In this document: one piece after another, positions 44,935 to 53,749 of the stretch
Layout of the letters: every line of letters begins with the position of its first letter
Numbering within the stretch: position 1 is the first letter of the stretch
DNA from: UBA2357 sp002344625
Lineage (GTDB): Bacteria > Pseudomonadota > Gammaproteobacteria > Burkholderiales > Rhodocyclaceae
Length of the DNA: 64,000 bases
Assembly (NCBI GenBank): GCA_937995335.1
Contig: CALKIH010000029.1
Coordinates: 43,009-107,008, forward strand
Direction of reading: 5' to 3'
Program-made: the position numbers and the translations under genes
The notes under the pieces: model-generated
Databases searched by the model: none
Seen by the model: the letters and a program-made list of their open reading frames with translations, nothing else
What the model was told of the DNA's origin: nothing

Positions 44935-45483
44935 TCAGATGTAGCGGATCTCGAGCACCTCGATTTCGCGCGAACCCGACGGGCTGGCGAGCTTCACGAC
45001 GTCGCCCTCGCGCGCCTTGAGCAGGACCCGCGCCAGGGGCGAGATCCAGCTGATGCGCCCGCTGCCGGCATCCGCCTCGTCCACCCCGACGATCTGCCAC
45101 ACCTGCTCGCCCGCGTCGGGGTCGTCGATCGTGACGGTCGCACCGAAGAACACCTGCTCCGAGCCCTGCTGGCGTTCCGGGTCGACCACTTCGGCGCTCT
45201 CGATGCGCTTGATCAGGAAGCGGATGCGCCGGTCGATCTCGCGCAGGCGCTTCTTGCCGTAGAGGTAGTCGCCGTTTTCGGAGCGGTCGCCGTTCGACGC
45301 CGCCCACGCCACCGTCTCGACCATCTTGGGCCGTTCGAACCGCACCAGCTCGTCGAGCTCGCGACGCAGCACCTCGTAGCCGCGCCGGGTCATGTAATTG
45401 CGCGTACCCGCCGGCAAGGCCGGCACACCGGGGGCATCGTCCTCGTCGTCGCCGTCGTTTTCCTTGACAAAAGCCTTGTTCAT
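44935..45483 (-). CDS. greB: Transcription elongation factor GreB
   Basis: A 182 aa Gre factor that stimulates RNA polymerase to cleave backtracked RNA. The N-terminal coiled coil is NYMTRRGYEVLRRELDEL, with tip acidic residues in SNGDRSENGDYLYGKKRLRE. The C-terminal FKBP-like domain includes ISWISPLARVLLKAREGDVV. A 25-residue acidic N-terminal extension (NDGDDEDDAPG) is longer than in E. coli. GreB rather than GreA by the DYLYGKKR motif. Confidence 0.94.
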   Translation of the reverse strand: MNKAFVKENDGDDEDDAPGVPALPAGTRNYMTRRGYEVLRRELDELVRFERPKMVETVAWAASNGDRSENGDYLYGKKRLREIDRRIRFLIKRIESAEVVDPERQQGSEQVFFGATVTIDDPDAGEQVWQIVGVDEADAGSGRISWISPLARVLLKAREGDVVKLASPSGSREIEVLEIRYI

Positions 45484-45637
45484 TCCGCCCCGCTTGCGCC
45501 CGTCACCGAAGCGGCCAATGATAGACCCAAGCCGGCGCGTGTTGTCACGCACGCGATAGGTGCCTACCATAGGCACCCCGGATACACGCACGACCGCCCG
45601 ATGCAGACTACCGCCCGCGCCCGCTGAGGTTCCCGCC

Positions 45638-45853
45638 ATGAACGACGATCATCTCGAAGACGATTGCAGCCTCGCGTCCCGCCTGGAAGCGCTGCGCAGC
45701 GAGCATCGCGACCTCGACGAAGCGATCGCCCGGCTGACCGACGCCCCGGGCGACGACGAACTGATGATCCGGCGGCTCAAGAAACGCAAACTGCTCCTCA
45801 AGGATCGCATCCAGATGATCGAGCGCGCGATGGAGCCGGACGATTTCGCCTGA
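45638..45853 (+). CDS. DUF465 (YdcH-like) small protein
   Basis: A 71 aa helical protein of the DUF465 family. LEALRSEHRDLDEAIARL and IRRLKKRKLLLKDRIQ form an antiparallel coiled coil typical of the family. Function unknown. Start ATG 45638. Divergent from greB. Confidence 0.85.
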   Translation: MNDDHLEDDCSLASRLEALRSEHRDLDEAIARLTDAPGDDELMIRRLKKRKLLLKDRIQMIERAMEPDDFA

Positions 45854-45963
45854 ATCCGCGGCCCCCGCGCCACACGCCGCGACGACGTCCGGGCGCCGCC
45901 TGCCGGACTCGAACGCTGGCGACTCTCCTCGAACCGCCTCCTGAACCCGACCCACGGACGCCC

Positions 45964-47268
45964 ATGCCCGCCAAGCCGCCGTTTCACCCCGAGACCCTGG
46001 CGCTGCACGCCGGCCAGAGCCCCGAACCGGGCCATCGCTCGCGCGCCACGCCGATACACTTCTCGACCAGCCACGTGTTCGACGACGCCGACCAGGCCGC
46101 GTCGCTGTTCAATCTCGAAACGCCCGGGCATGTCTATGCCCGCCTCTCCAACCCCACCAACGCAGTGCTCGAGGAGCGGATCGCCGCGCTCGAGGACGGC
46201 GTCGCGGCGATCGCGGTCGCGAGCGGCCAGGCGGCGCTGCATCTGGCGATCACCACGCTGATGGGCGCCGGCGGCCATATCGTCGCGTCGCGCGCGCTCT
46301 ACGGCGGGTCGCACAACCTGCTCAGCTACACCCTGCCGCGCTTCGGCATCGCAACCACCTTCGTCGATCCGCGCGACCCCGACGCCTGGTGCGCCGCGAT
46401 CCGCCCCGAAACCCGCCTGCTGTTCGGCGAGGCGATCTGCAACCCCGGGCTGGAGGTGCTCGACATTCCGAAGATCGCCGAACTGGCCCATGCGCACCGG
46501 CTGCCGTTGCTGGTCGATGCCACCCTGGTCACGCCATGCCTGCAAAAACCGCTGCAGCTCGGCGCCGACCTGGTGATGCACTCGGCCACCAAGTTTCTCG
46601 GCGGACACGGCGTCGCGGTGGGCGGCCTGGTGGTGGACGGCGGGCGCTTCGACTGGGCCGCATCGGGCCTGTTTCCCACGCTCACCGAAGCCTACGACGG
46701 CTTTCACGGCATGCGCTTCGTCGATGAATCGCCGATCACCGCGTTCTCGCTGCGCGCGCGGCGCGAAGGCCTGCGCGATTTCGGCGCCTGCCTGTCGCCG
46801 ATGAACGCCTTCCAGATCCTCCAGGGGGTCGAGACGCTGCCGCTGCGCATGCAGGCGCATGTGGCCAACACGCTCGGGATCGCCGAGTTCCTCGCGACCC
46901 AAGCGCTGGTCGAGCACGTGGCCTATCCCGGCTTGCCCGATCACCCCGACCATGCGCTCGCGTGCCGCTTGCTGCCCCGCGGTGCCGGCGCGGTCATGTC
47001 CTTCGCGCTCAAGGGCGGCCGCACCGCAGGGCGGGCGTTCATCGAAGCGCTGCGGCTGTTCTCGCACCTCGCCAACGTCGGTGACGCCAAGTCGCTGGTG
47101 ATCCATCCGGCCAGCACCACCCACTTCCGCATGTCGGCCGAGGACCTCGCGCTCGCGGGCATCTCCGAAGGCACGGTGCGGCTCTCCATCGGACTCGAGA
47201 ACATCGCCGATCTGATCGACGACCTCAAACGCGGCCTGCACGCAGTCGGCCGCCTGTCGAAGCGGTGA
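45964..47268 (+). CDS. Cys/Met metabolism PLP enzyme (MetY-like)
   Basis: A 434 aa PLP enzyme paralogous to the metY product at 25169-26440. PLP Lys is in HSATKFLGGHG (about 209), substrate-binding segments NPTNAVLEERIA, SGQAALHLAIT and the C-terminal IHPASTTHFRMSAEDL. It is likely an O-acetyl- or O-succinylhomoserine sulfhydrylase; which ester or thiol it uses is unclear. A hydrolase gene follows with a GTGA overlap. Confidence 0.85.
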   Translation: MPAKPPFHPETLALHAGQSPEPGHRSRATPIHFSTSHVFDDADQAASLFNLETPGHVYARLSNPTNAVLEERIAALEDGVAAIAVASGQAALHLAITTLMGAGGHIVASRALYGGSHNLLSYTLPRFGIATTFVDPRDPDAWCAAIRPETRLLFGEAICNPGLEVLDIPKIAELAHAHRLPLLVDATLVTPCLQKPLQLGADLVMHSATKFLGGHGVAVGGLVVDGGRFDWAASGLFPTLTEAYDGFHGMRFVDESPITAFSLRARREGLRDFGACLSPMNAFQILQGVETLPLRMQAHVANTLGIAEFLATQALVEHVAYPGLPDHPDHALACRLLPRGAGAVMSFALKGGRTAGRAFIEALRLFSHLANVGDAKSLVIHPASTTHFRMSAEDLALAGISEGTVRLSIGLENIADLIDDLKRGLHAVGRLSKR

Positions 47269-48086
47269 CCGCCATGCACGTTCAAGTCGATGACCACACC
47301 GTTTTCGCCTACACGGGCGGCCGCGCCTTCGCCACCGCCGATGCGCCGGTAGTGGTGCTGATCCACGGCGCCGGACACGATCACAGCGTTTGGAACCTGC
47401 TCGCCCGCCGCCTCGCCCACCACGGCTTCGCCGTGCTCGCGCCCGACCTGCCCGGGCACGGCCGCTCCGGCGGCGGCGCCCATGCCAGCATCGAGGCGCT
47501 CGCGGCCTGGGCCGAACGTCTGCTCGACGCGGCCGGCATCGCGACCGCGACCCTGATCGGCCACAGCATGGGCTCGCTGATCGCGCTTCAGCTCGCGGCG
47601 GATCGCCCCGGGCGGATCGACCGGCTGATCCTGGTCGGCAGCGTCGCCCCGATGCCGGTCGCAAAGCCGCTGCTCGATGCCGCGCGCAATGATCGCGACG
47701 CCGCGCATGCGATGATCAACCAGTGGTCGTACGCGCCGGCCACGCAACTGGGCCGCAGCGCCGCGCCGGGGCTGCATCTGCCCAACCTCAATCTTCGCCT
47801 GATGGAGCGCCAGGCGCCCGGCGTGCTCGCGACCGACCTGGGTGCCTGCGACGCCTATGCGGACGGCCTGTCCGCGGCGGCGCGGGTGACCGCCGCGACC
47901 GCCCTGATCTGCGGCGCACGCGACCAGATGACGCCGCCACGCGCCGCCAGGCCGCTTCAGCAGGCGCTTGTCAACGCGAGCGGCGGAGCACGTATGATTA
48001 CGCTCGATACGCCGGGCCATGCGATCATGGCCGAAGCGCCCGAGGCGCTCGCACGCGCGGTGGAGGCGTTCCTGGCACCGGACTGA
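47265..48086 (+). CDS. Alpha/beta hydrolase
   Basis: A 273 aa hydrolase. Oxyanion-hole HGAGHDHSVW (about 28), nucleophile elbow GHSMGS (about 99-104), acid Asp in CGARDQMTPP and His in TPGHAIMAEAP. GTG 47265 overlaps the stop of the upstream PLP enzyme gene; ATG 47274 is an alternative. Co-transcription suggests a linked substrate, such as an ester or thioester, but none is proven. Confidence 0.85.
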   Translation: MTAMHVQVDDHTVFAYTGGRAFATADAPVVVLIHGAGHDHSVWNLLARRLAHHGFAVLAPDLPGHGRSGGGAHASIEALAAWAERLLDAAGIATATLIGHSMGSLIALQLAADRPGRIDRLILVGSVAPMPVAKPLLDAARNDRDAAHAMINQWSYAPATQLGRSAAPGLHLPNLNLRLMERQAPGVLATDLGACDAYADGLSAAARVTAATALICGARDQMTPPRAARPLQQALVNASGGARMITLDTPGHAIMAEAPEALARAVEAFLAPD

Positions 48087-48166
48087 GGCACGCCGCGCCA
48101 GGGTCCGGCGGCAAACGCGCCGTGGCGCCCGAACACAATAAACGATGACCCTCAAAGGAGAGACAC

Positions 48167-48961
48167 ATGTCGCAGTCGGACGAAGCGCGCAACAGCGATA
48201 CCGGATTGCCCTTTCCCAAAGTGCGCGAAATCGGAGCCGGCAGTCCGCTCACCTGGATCAGCCGCGGTTTCTCGGACTTGCTGGCGTGCCCGATCCCGAG
48301 CCTGTTCTACGGTTTCTGCTTCGCGGCGATGGGCCTGCTGCTGACCAAGGTGTTCGAGCATGCCTATGAGTACACCTCGGCGGTGACCTCGGGCTTTCTG
48401 CTGCTGGGCCCGTTTCTCGCGATGGGGCTTTACGAGATCAGCCGCCGCCGCGAACTGGGCGAAACCTGCGCGCTCGCCCCCACCGCCACGGTCTGGCGCC
48501 GCAACGCCGGCAACATCGGCATCTTCGCGGTGGTGCTGGGGGTAATCTTCCTGGTCTGGGCACGCGCGTCGCTGATTGTGTTCGCGCTGTTCTACACCAA
48601 CGAACTGCCCAATCTCACCGGCTTCCTGACCCAGGTGCTCAACCTCGAGAACTTCGAATTCCTGCTGGTGTACTTCGGGGTCGGCATGGTCTTCGCGACC
48701 ATCGTGTTCGCCCTCAGCATCGTCTCGATTCCGCTCATGCTCGATCGCAACCAGGACGCGATCACCGCCATGCTCGCGAGCGTCAACGCCTTGCTGCACA
48801 ACCCCGGCGCGATGATCGTCTGGGCCCTGCTCATCGTCGTGCTGACGGTGGTCGGCTTCCTCACCTTCCACCTCGGGCTCGTGGTCCTGATGCCGGTTCT
48901 CGGGCATGCGAGCTGGCATGCCTACCGCGCGCTGGTCGAGCCCCTCGACGCCAAGCGCTGA
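48167..48961 (+). CDS. DUF2189 integral membrane protein
   Basis: A 264 aa membrane protein with about six hydrophobic helices. LTWISRGFSDLLACPIPSL and SGFLLLGPFLAMGLYEISR match DUF2189, a family often annotated as cytochrome c oxidase subunit I-like without proof. Start ATG 48167 follows a strong AAAGGAGAG ribosome-binding site. Function unknown. Confidence 0.82.
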   Translation: MSQSDEARNSDTGLPFPKVREIGAGSPLTWISRGFSDLLACPIPSLFYGFCFAAMGLLLTKVFEHAYEYTSAVTSGFLLLGPFLAMGLYEISRRRELGETCALAPTATVWRRNAGNIGIFAVVLGVIFLVWARASLIVFALFYTNELPNLTGFLTQVLNLENFEFLLVYFGVGMVFATIVFALSIVSIPLMLDRNQDAITAMLASVNALLHNPGAMIVWALLIVVLTVVGFLTFHLGLVVLMPVLGHASWHAYRALVEPLDAKR

Positions 48962-48970
48962 TCCGCGCGC

Positions 48971-49828
48971 TCAGCGCGCATCCAGGTCGAGGATCAAGGG
49001 CTGATGGTCGCTGGCCGCCGTCGCGGCCTCGACCCGCAGCGCCCGCACGCGTGCCCGGGCGTCACCGGCGACCCAGAAGAAGTCGCAGCAATAGGGGCGA
49101 TCGGGCCACTCGGCACCGTGCAGGCCCACCGTGGGCGCGTGCGGACTGGCCGGGTTGGCGATCGTCCAGGCATCGTGCCAGCCGCCTCCCGGGTGTGACG
49201 CGAGCGGCCGGGCGAGCGCCGCATGTTCGCGCGAGCCGGGCTCGCAGTTGAAGTCGCCGCACAATATCGCGGCAAGCGGCCGGGGACGCGCCGCGAACGC
49301 CGGGTTGCCGTCCTTGCCCGCGCCCGGCTTGTCTCGCGCGCTGGCGGCCACGTTCTGTTGCAGCGCGCGCAACGCCTCGGCCTGGGCGTGGCGCTGCAGC
49401 GCCGAGTAATACTCGAGATGCGTCGTCAGCACCCGCAGCGGCCCGAACGCCGCCGCGACCACGACCTCGACGCACCCGCGCTGCATGTTCGGCACATCGG
49501 GATCGGGCGGATTCGGCAGCAGGTGGCGAAACACCTGCACGATCGGCACGCGCGAAAGCACCAGATTGCCGAACTGCGCCCGCCCACCCGCCGCCCGCGC
49601 CACATCGACCGCGGCGCCGAACACCGGCGCATGCGCGGGAAAAGCCGCCGCGAGCCGTTCGACTTCGTCACCGACCTCGCCGCCGACCAGACCGTCGAAG
49701 TGACGCGCGACTTCCTGCAGGCAGATGATGTCCGGTGCCGCCGCGCGCAGCGCCGACACGATGCGTTCGATATCGATGCGGCCGTCGGCGCCCCGTCCCC
49801 ACTGGATGTTCCAGCTCATGATCCGCAT
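48971..49828 (-). CDS. Endonuclease/exonuclease/phosphatase family protein
   Basis: A 285 aa EEP-fold metal-dependent hydrolase. Motifs: MSWNIQWGRG (about 4-13), CLQEVARHF (catalytic Glu), LCGDFNCEPGS and SDHQPLILD at the C-terminus. No signal peptide, so a cytoplasmic phosphodiesterase acting on nucleic acid or a phosphate ester. Start ATG 49828 with GGGAGG upstream. Convergent with DUF2189. Confidence 0.88.
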   Translation of the reverse strand: MRIMSWNIQWGRGADGRIDIERIVSALRAAAPDIICLQEVARHFDGLVGGEVGDEVERLAAAFPAHAPVFGAAVDVARAAGGRAQFGNLVLSRVPIVQVFRHLLPNPPDPDVPNMQRGCVEVVVAAAFGPLRVLTTHLEYYSALQRHAQAEALRALQQNVAASARDKPGAGKDGNPAFAARPRPLAAILCGDFNCEPGSREHAALARPLASHPGGGWHDAWTIANPASPHAPTVGLHGAEWPDRPYCCDFFWVAGDARARVRALRVEAATAASDHQPLILDLDAR

Positions 49829-50046
49829 GTCACGCCTCCCCGCAAACCGATGGGCCGGCGACGCGCGAGCGCATCGACCGACGATTGGGCGATAATAACG
49901 GACCGGCCGGCACGCGTCGCCCATCCGCGGCCGGCCACGCTCCGCAACCGCGGATGGGGTCGTGCAAAAAGGCAAACTTTCCCCCCAGACCTTCACCGGC
50001 CGGACCTGATCGCCGATAATCGGAACCTGACCAAAGGAAAGCCCAC

Positions 50047-50904
50047 ATGCATTCTGCCCAGGAACTGGTTGCCCATATCGAAGGCCTGGCCTCGCTGCCC
50101 ACGGTTTACCTGCGCATCCGCGAAGAGCTCGACTCCGAAAACTGCTCGCTGGCCGAGGTGGCACGCATCATCGCGGCCGATCCCGCGCTCAGCGCGCGCG
50201 TCCTGCATGTGGTCAACAGCGCGCTCTACGGCTACGGCGGCCGGATCGACACCATCCAGCGCGCGGTGACCATCCTCGGCCTGCAGCAAGTGCACGACCT
50301 GGTACTGGCGATGTCGATCGGCTCGGTGTTCCAGAACGTCAAACCCGAACACATGAACATGAAGCGCTTCTGGCAGGGCAGCGTGATGTGCGGCCTGGCG
50401 GCACGCGAGATCGGCCAGCGGATCAAGCAGGCGAACCCTGAGCGGCTCCTCACGATCGGGCTGCTCTCGGACCTGGGGCATCTGGTCATGTACCAGACCG
50501 TGCCCCATCTCGCCGAAGAAGCCCAGGTCCACGCCGACGCCTCGGCTACGCCGCTCTACCAGGCCGAACGCAAGATCGTCGGTTGCGACTATGCCGAGGT
50601 CGGTGCGACCCTCGCACAACAGTGGAAGCTGCCGGTCTGCTTCGCCCAGGCGATCGGCGCCCAGGTCAATCCGCGCCTGGGGGGCGAGTTCATCACCGAG
50701 GCGAGCGTGCTGAACATCGCCGCGCAGATCATCGCGGCCGACCGCTCGGGCGAGGCCAGCGACGCGGCGGCCGGGCGCATCGATCCGCTGGTGTGGGCTC
50801 AGGTCGGGCTCGCCCCGGCCGATTTCGGCGCACTGCGCGAAACCGCCGAACTCCAGCTCGCAAGCTATATCGCCGTCCTGTTTCCCGCGACGCCGCTTCG
50901 CTGA
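50047..50904 (+). CDS. HDOD domain protein
   Basis: A 285 aa protein dominated by an HDOD domain, a signalling relative of HD phosphohydrolases that has lost the metal-binding residues. SLPTVYLRIREEL, IIAADPALSARVLHVVNSA and AVTILGLQQVHDLVLAMSIG are typical. No GGDEF or EAL domain is attached. Target unknown; stands alone between divergent genes. Confidence 0.9.
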   Translation: MHSAQELVAHIEGLASLPTVYLRIREELDSENCSLAEVARIIAADPALSARVLHVVNSALYGYGGRIDTIQRAVTILGLQQVHDLVLAMSIGSVFQNVKPEHMNMKRFWQGSVMCGLAAREIGQRIKQANPERLLTIGLLSDLGHLVMYQTVPHLAEEAQVHADASATPLYQAERKIVGCDYAEVGATLAQQWKLPVCFAQAIGAQVNPRLGGEFITEASVLNIAAQIIAADRSGEASDAAAGRIDPLVWAQVGLAPADFGALRETAELQLASYIAVLFPATPLR

Positions 50905-50944
50905 CCGGCACGCCGTCGCGGCCGCCCGGAATCCGCCCGTTCAA

Positions 50945-52417
50945 CTAAGCAGCGCGCCCGTTGCCCGCGCCACCCGCGGCCGCATAGGGCTCGAAGTGGC
51001 TGCGGTCGGGATCGGCCGCCAGGCGTGACCCGAGCGGCGGAAACGCGCGCTGGGCACAGGCCGGGCGGTCGCACACCTTGCAGCCGGCGCCGATCGGCGT
51101 GCGCGCTTCGGGGTCGTCGAGCGGCAGGCCGCGCGCATACACCAGCCGCGACGCGTGGCGCAGGTCGCAACCCAGACCGACGGCGAAAGTCTTGGCCGGG
51201 CTGCCCCAGCCGCCGCCCTGGTGTACCACGGTGCGGGCGATCCACAGATAGCTGCGCCCGTCGGGCATCGCCGCCAGTTGGGTCACGATCTGGCCGGGCC
51301 GGACGAAGGCCTCGTAAACACTCCACAGCGGACAGGTGCCGCCGGCGCGCGAGAAGTGAAAATCGGTGGCCGACTGGCGCTTGGAGATGTTGCCGGCGCG
51401 ATCGACCCTGACGAAGATGAACGGCACGCCCCGCGCCTGCTGACGCTGCAGCGTGGACAGGCGGTGGCAGATGGTCTCGAAACCGACCCCGAAGCGGCGC
51501 CCGAGCCGGTCCACGTCGTAGGCCAGCGCCTCGGCGGCGGCCAGGAAGCGGCCATAGGGCAGGATCAAGGCACCGGCGAAGTAGTTCGCCAGCCCGATGC
51601 GGGCGAGCACCCGGGCCTCCTCGCCCAGGAATCCCCCTTCGGCGACCAGCCGCTCGATCTCGTCTCCGGCCTCGAGCAGGGCGAGCTGGGTCGCCATCTG
51701 GAACGCGCGCTGGCCGGCGCCGAGCAGGGGCGACAGGTCGAGGACGCCGCGCGCGGCATCGAACGCGCGCAAGGGCACGAAATCCTGCCCGTCGTCGCCC
51801 CGCTCGCCGCCCGCGGCCACGGCGACCCGAATGCCATGGGTCGTGCGGAGCCGCTCCACCAGGCCGCGCCCCACGTCGTCCGATGCCAGCGCCCACGCGT
51901 CGAAACAGCGTTCGGCGCGTTCGTCCAGGCTGGCGATGTGATTGTGGCGGGCATAGAAGAAATCACGCACTTCTTCGTACGGCATCGGCGCCGCCGGCAG
52001 GGCGCCCCGCTCTTCGCCCAGCCGGGCCGCATAGACCTCCAGCCGCTCCTCGACCTCGCGCCGGCGCCGGTCGAGAATCAGCAGCGTGCGTGCGAGTGCC
52101 GGCATCTGTCCGGCGATCTCGCGGATTTCGGCCAGCGAGACGCTCTCGCCCACCGCCGCAGCCAGGCCGGCATCGCCGAGCACGTCGCGCAACTCCGCCA
52201 CCAGCCGGCCCTCGTCGTCGTCCGAGAATCGCTGCACATCGACGCCCAGCACGCTGCTGATGCGCAGCAGCACCGCTACCGTCAATGGACGCTGGTTCTG
52301 CTCGATCTGGTTGAGGTAGCTCGGCGAGATCTCGAGCACGCGCGCCAATGCGGCCTGCGTCAGGCCGCGTTCCTCGCGCAGGCGGCGCAAGCGTACGCCG
52401 GTAAACACCTTTTTCAT
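50945..52417 (-). CDS. PrpR/ScfR-type short-chain acyl-CoA regulator
   Basis: A 490 aa regulator with an N-terminal XRE helix-turn-helix (RLRRLREERGLTQAALA, about 8-24), a degenerate IrrE-like middle domain and a C-terminal DUF2083 domain. The peptidase HExxH is absent (QLALLEAGDEI stands there), as in regulators such as mycobacterial PrpR and RamB. A CKVCDRPAC cysteine cluster near the C-terminus could bind an iron-sulfur cluster, as shown for mycobacterial PrpR. Divergent from prpC, with repeated TTCGCAAA sites between; it likely activates the methylcitrate genes in response to propionyl-CoA. Confidence 0.9.
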   Translation of the reverse strand: MKKVFTGVRLRRLREERGLTQAALARVLEISPSYLNQIEQNQRPLTVAVLLRISSVLGVDVQRFSDDDEGRLVAELRDVLGDAGLAAAVGESVSLAEIREIAGQMPALARTLLILDRRRREVEERLEVYAARLGEERGALPAAPMPYEEVRDFFYARHNHIASLDERAERCFDAWALASDDVGRGLVERLRTTHGIRVAVAAGGERGDDGQDFVPLRAFDAARGVLDLSPLLGAGQRAFQMATQLALLEAGDEIERLVAEGGFLGEEARVLARIGLANYFAGALILPYGRFLAAAEALAYDVDRLGRRFGVGFETICHRLSTLQRQQARGVPFIFVRVDRAGNISKRQSATDFHFSRAGGTCPLWSVYEAFVRPGQIVTQLAAMPDGRSYLWIARTVVHQGGGWGSPAKTFAVGLGCDLRHASRLVYARGLPLDDPEARTPIGAGCKVCDRPACAQRAFPPLGSRLAADPDRSHFEPYAAAGGAGNGRAA

Positions 52418-52438
52418 CCAGGGCGGCTCCCGTAATGA

Positions 52439-52527
52439 TTCGCAAAATTCGCAAACTCCTGAATTTCGTTCGCAAATCAACGCCAATTCAGTCATTTACG
52501 CGCTTTTCAGAGTGCGTATATTGCGAA
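52439..52527. promoter_or_regulatory. Putative regulator operator: TTCGCAAA repeats
   Basis: Three direct copies of TTCGCAAA (52439-52446, 52448-52455, 52469-52476) and an inverted partial copy TTGCGAA (52521-52527) lie between the PrpR-like regulator and prpC. Similar TTTGCAAA/TTCGCAAA motifs bind RamB- and PrpR-type regulators in actinobacteria. The first two copies lie close to the regulator's start codon, consistent with autoregulation. Confidence 0.72.
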
Positions 52528-52577
52528 CAAATCAAAGCAAACGCAAACCTTTCCCAGCCAACACCCAGGAGCGAAGC

Positions 52578-53732
52578 ATGAGCACCGCCGCCGCAACCGG
52601 CTTCAAGCCGAAGAAATCCGTCGCCCTGTCGGGCGTCACTGCCGGCAATACCGCCTTGTGTACGGTCGGCAAGACCGGCAACGACCTGCACTACCGCGGC
52701 TACGATATCCTCGATATCGCCGAGCACTGCGAGTTCGAAGAAGTCGCCCACCTGCTGGTGCATGGCAAGCTGCCCAACAAGGCCGAGTTGCGCGCCTACA
52801 AGAACCGCCTGAAAGCCATGCGCGGCCTGCCCGCCAGCGTCAAGGAAGCGCTGGAGCGCCTGCCCGCCTCCGCCCATCCGATGGACGTGATGCGCACCGG
52901 TGTTTCGGCGCTCGGCTGTGTGCTGCCCGAGAAGGACGATCACAACCTGCCCGGCGCGCGCGACATCGCCGACCGCCTGATGGCTTCGCTCGGCTCGATG
53001 CTGCTGTACTGGTACCACTGGTCGACCAAGGGCCAGCGCATCGAGGTCGAGACCGACGACGCGTCGATCGGCGGACACTTCCTGCATCTGCTGCACGGCG
53101 AAAAGCCTTCGGCGCTGTGGGAGCGGGCGATGCACACCTCGCTGATCCTGTACGCGGAGCATGAATTCAACGCCTCGACCTTCACCGGCCGCGTCATCGC
53201 CGGCACCGGCTCGGACGTCTATTCGGCCATCACCGGCGCGATCGGCGCGCTGCGCGGCCCCAAGCACGGCGGCGCCAACGAGGTCGCGTTCGAGATCCAG
53301 AAGCGCTACGACAACCCGGACGAAGCTGAAGCCGACATCCGCCGCAGGGTCGAAGACAAGCAAGTGGTGATCGGTTTCGGCCACCCGGTGTATACCATCA
53401 GCGATCCGCGCAACGAAGTGATCAAGCGGGTAGCGAAGCAGCTGTCCGACGATGCCGGCTCGACCAAGATGTACGACATCGCCGAGCGGCTCGAACAGGT
53501 GATGTGGGAAGTGAAGCAGATGTTCCCCAACCTCGACTGGTTCAGCGCGGTGAGCTACCACATGATGGGCGTGCCGACCGCGATGTTCACCCCGCTGTTC
53601 GTGATCGCGCGCACCAGCGGCTGGGCCGCGCACATCATCGAGCAGCGCGTCGACAACAAGATCATCCGCCCGAGCGCGAACTACGTCGGCCCGGACGACC
53701 TGGCCTTCGTGCCGATCGAAGAGCGCGCTTGA
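52578..53732 (+). CDS. prpC: 2-Methylcitrate synthase
   Basis: Condenses propionyl-CoA with oxaloacetate to 2-methylcitrate. 384 aa citrate-synthase fold. Catalytic residues: His in GPKHGGANEVAF, His in GFGHPVYT and Asp in PNLDWFSAV. The N-terminus lacks the extra domain of type II citrate synthases, as expected for PrpC. ATG 52578 has AGGAG upstream. First gene of the prp operon; acnD starts 17 bp later. Confidence 0.93.
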   Translation: MSTAAATGFKPKKSVALSGVTAGNTALCTVGKTGNDLHYRGYDILDIAEHCEFEEVAHLLVHGKLPNKAELRAYKNRLKAMRGLPASVKEALERLPASAHPMDVMRTGVSALGCVLPEKDDHNLPGARDIADRLMASLGSMLLYWYHWSTKGQRIEVETDDASIGGHFLHLLHGEKPSALWERAMHTSLILYAEHEFNASTFTGRVIAGTGSDVYSAITGAIGALRGPKHGGANEVAFEIQKRYDNPDEAEADIRRRVEDKQVVIGFGHPVYTISDPRNEVIKRVAKQLSDDAGSTKMYDIAERLEQVMWEVKQMFPNLDWFSAVSYHMMGVPTAMFTPLFVIARTSGWAAHIIEQRVDNKIIRPSANYVGPDDLAFVPIEERA

Positions 53733-53749
53733 ACGGAGCAGATGAAACC

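Noticed and set aside
42698..44944. A 748-codon plus-strand frame opposite htpG
   Set aside because: Antisense shadow of htpG, with no recognisable domain or ribosome-binding site.
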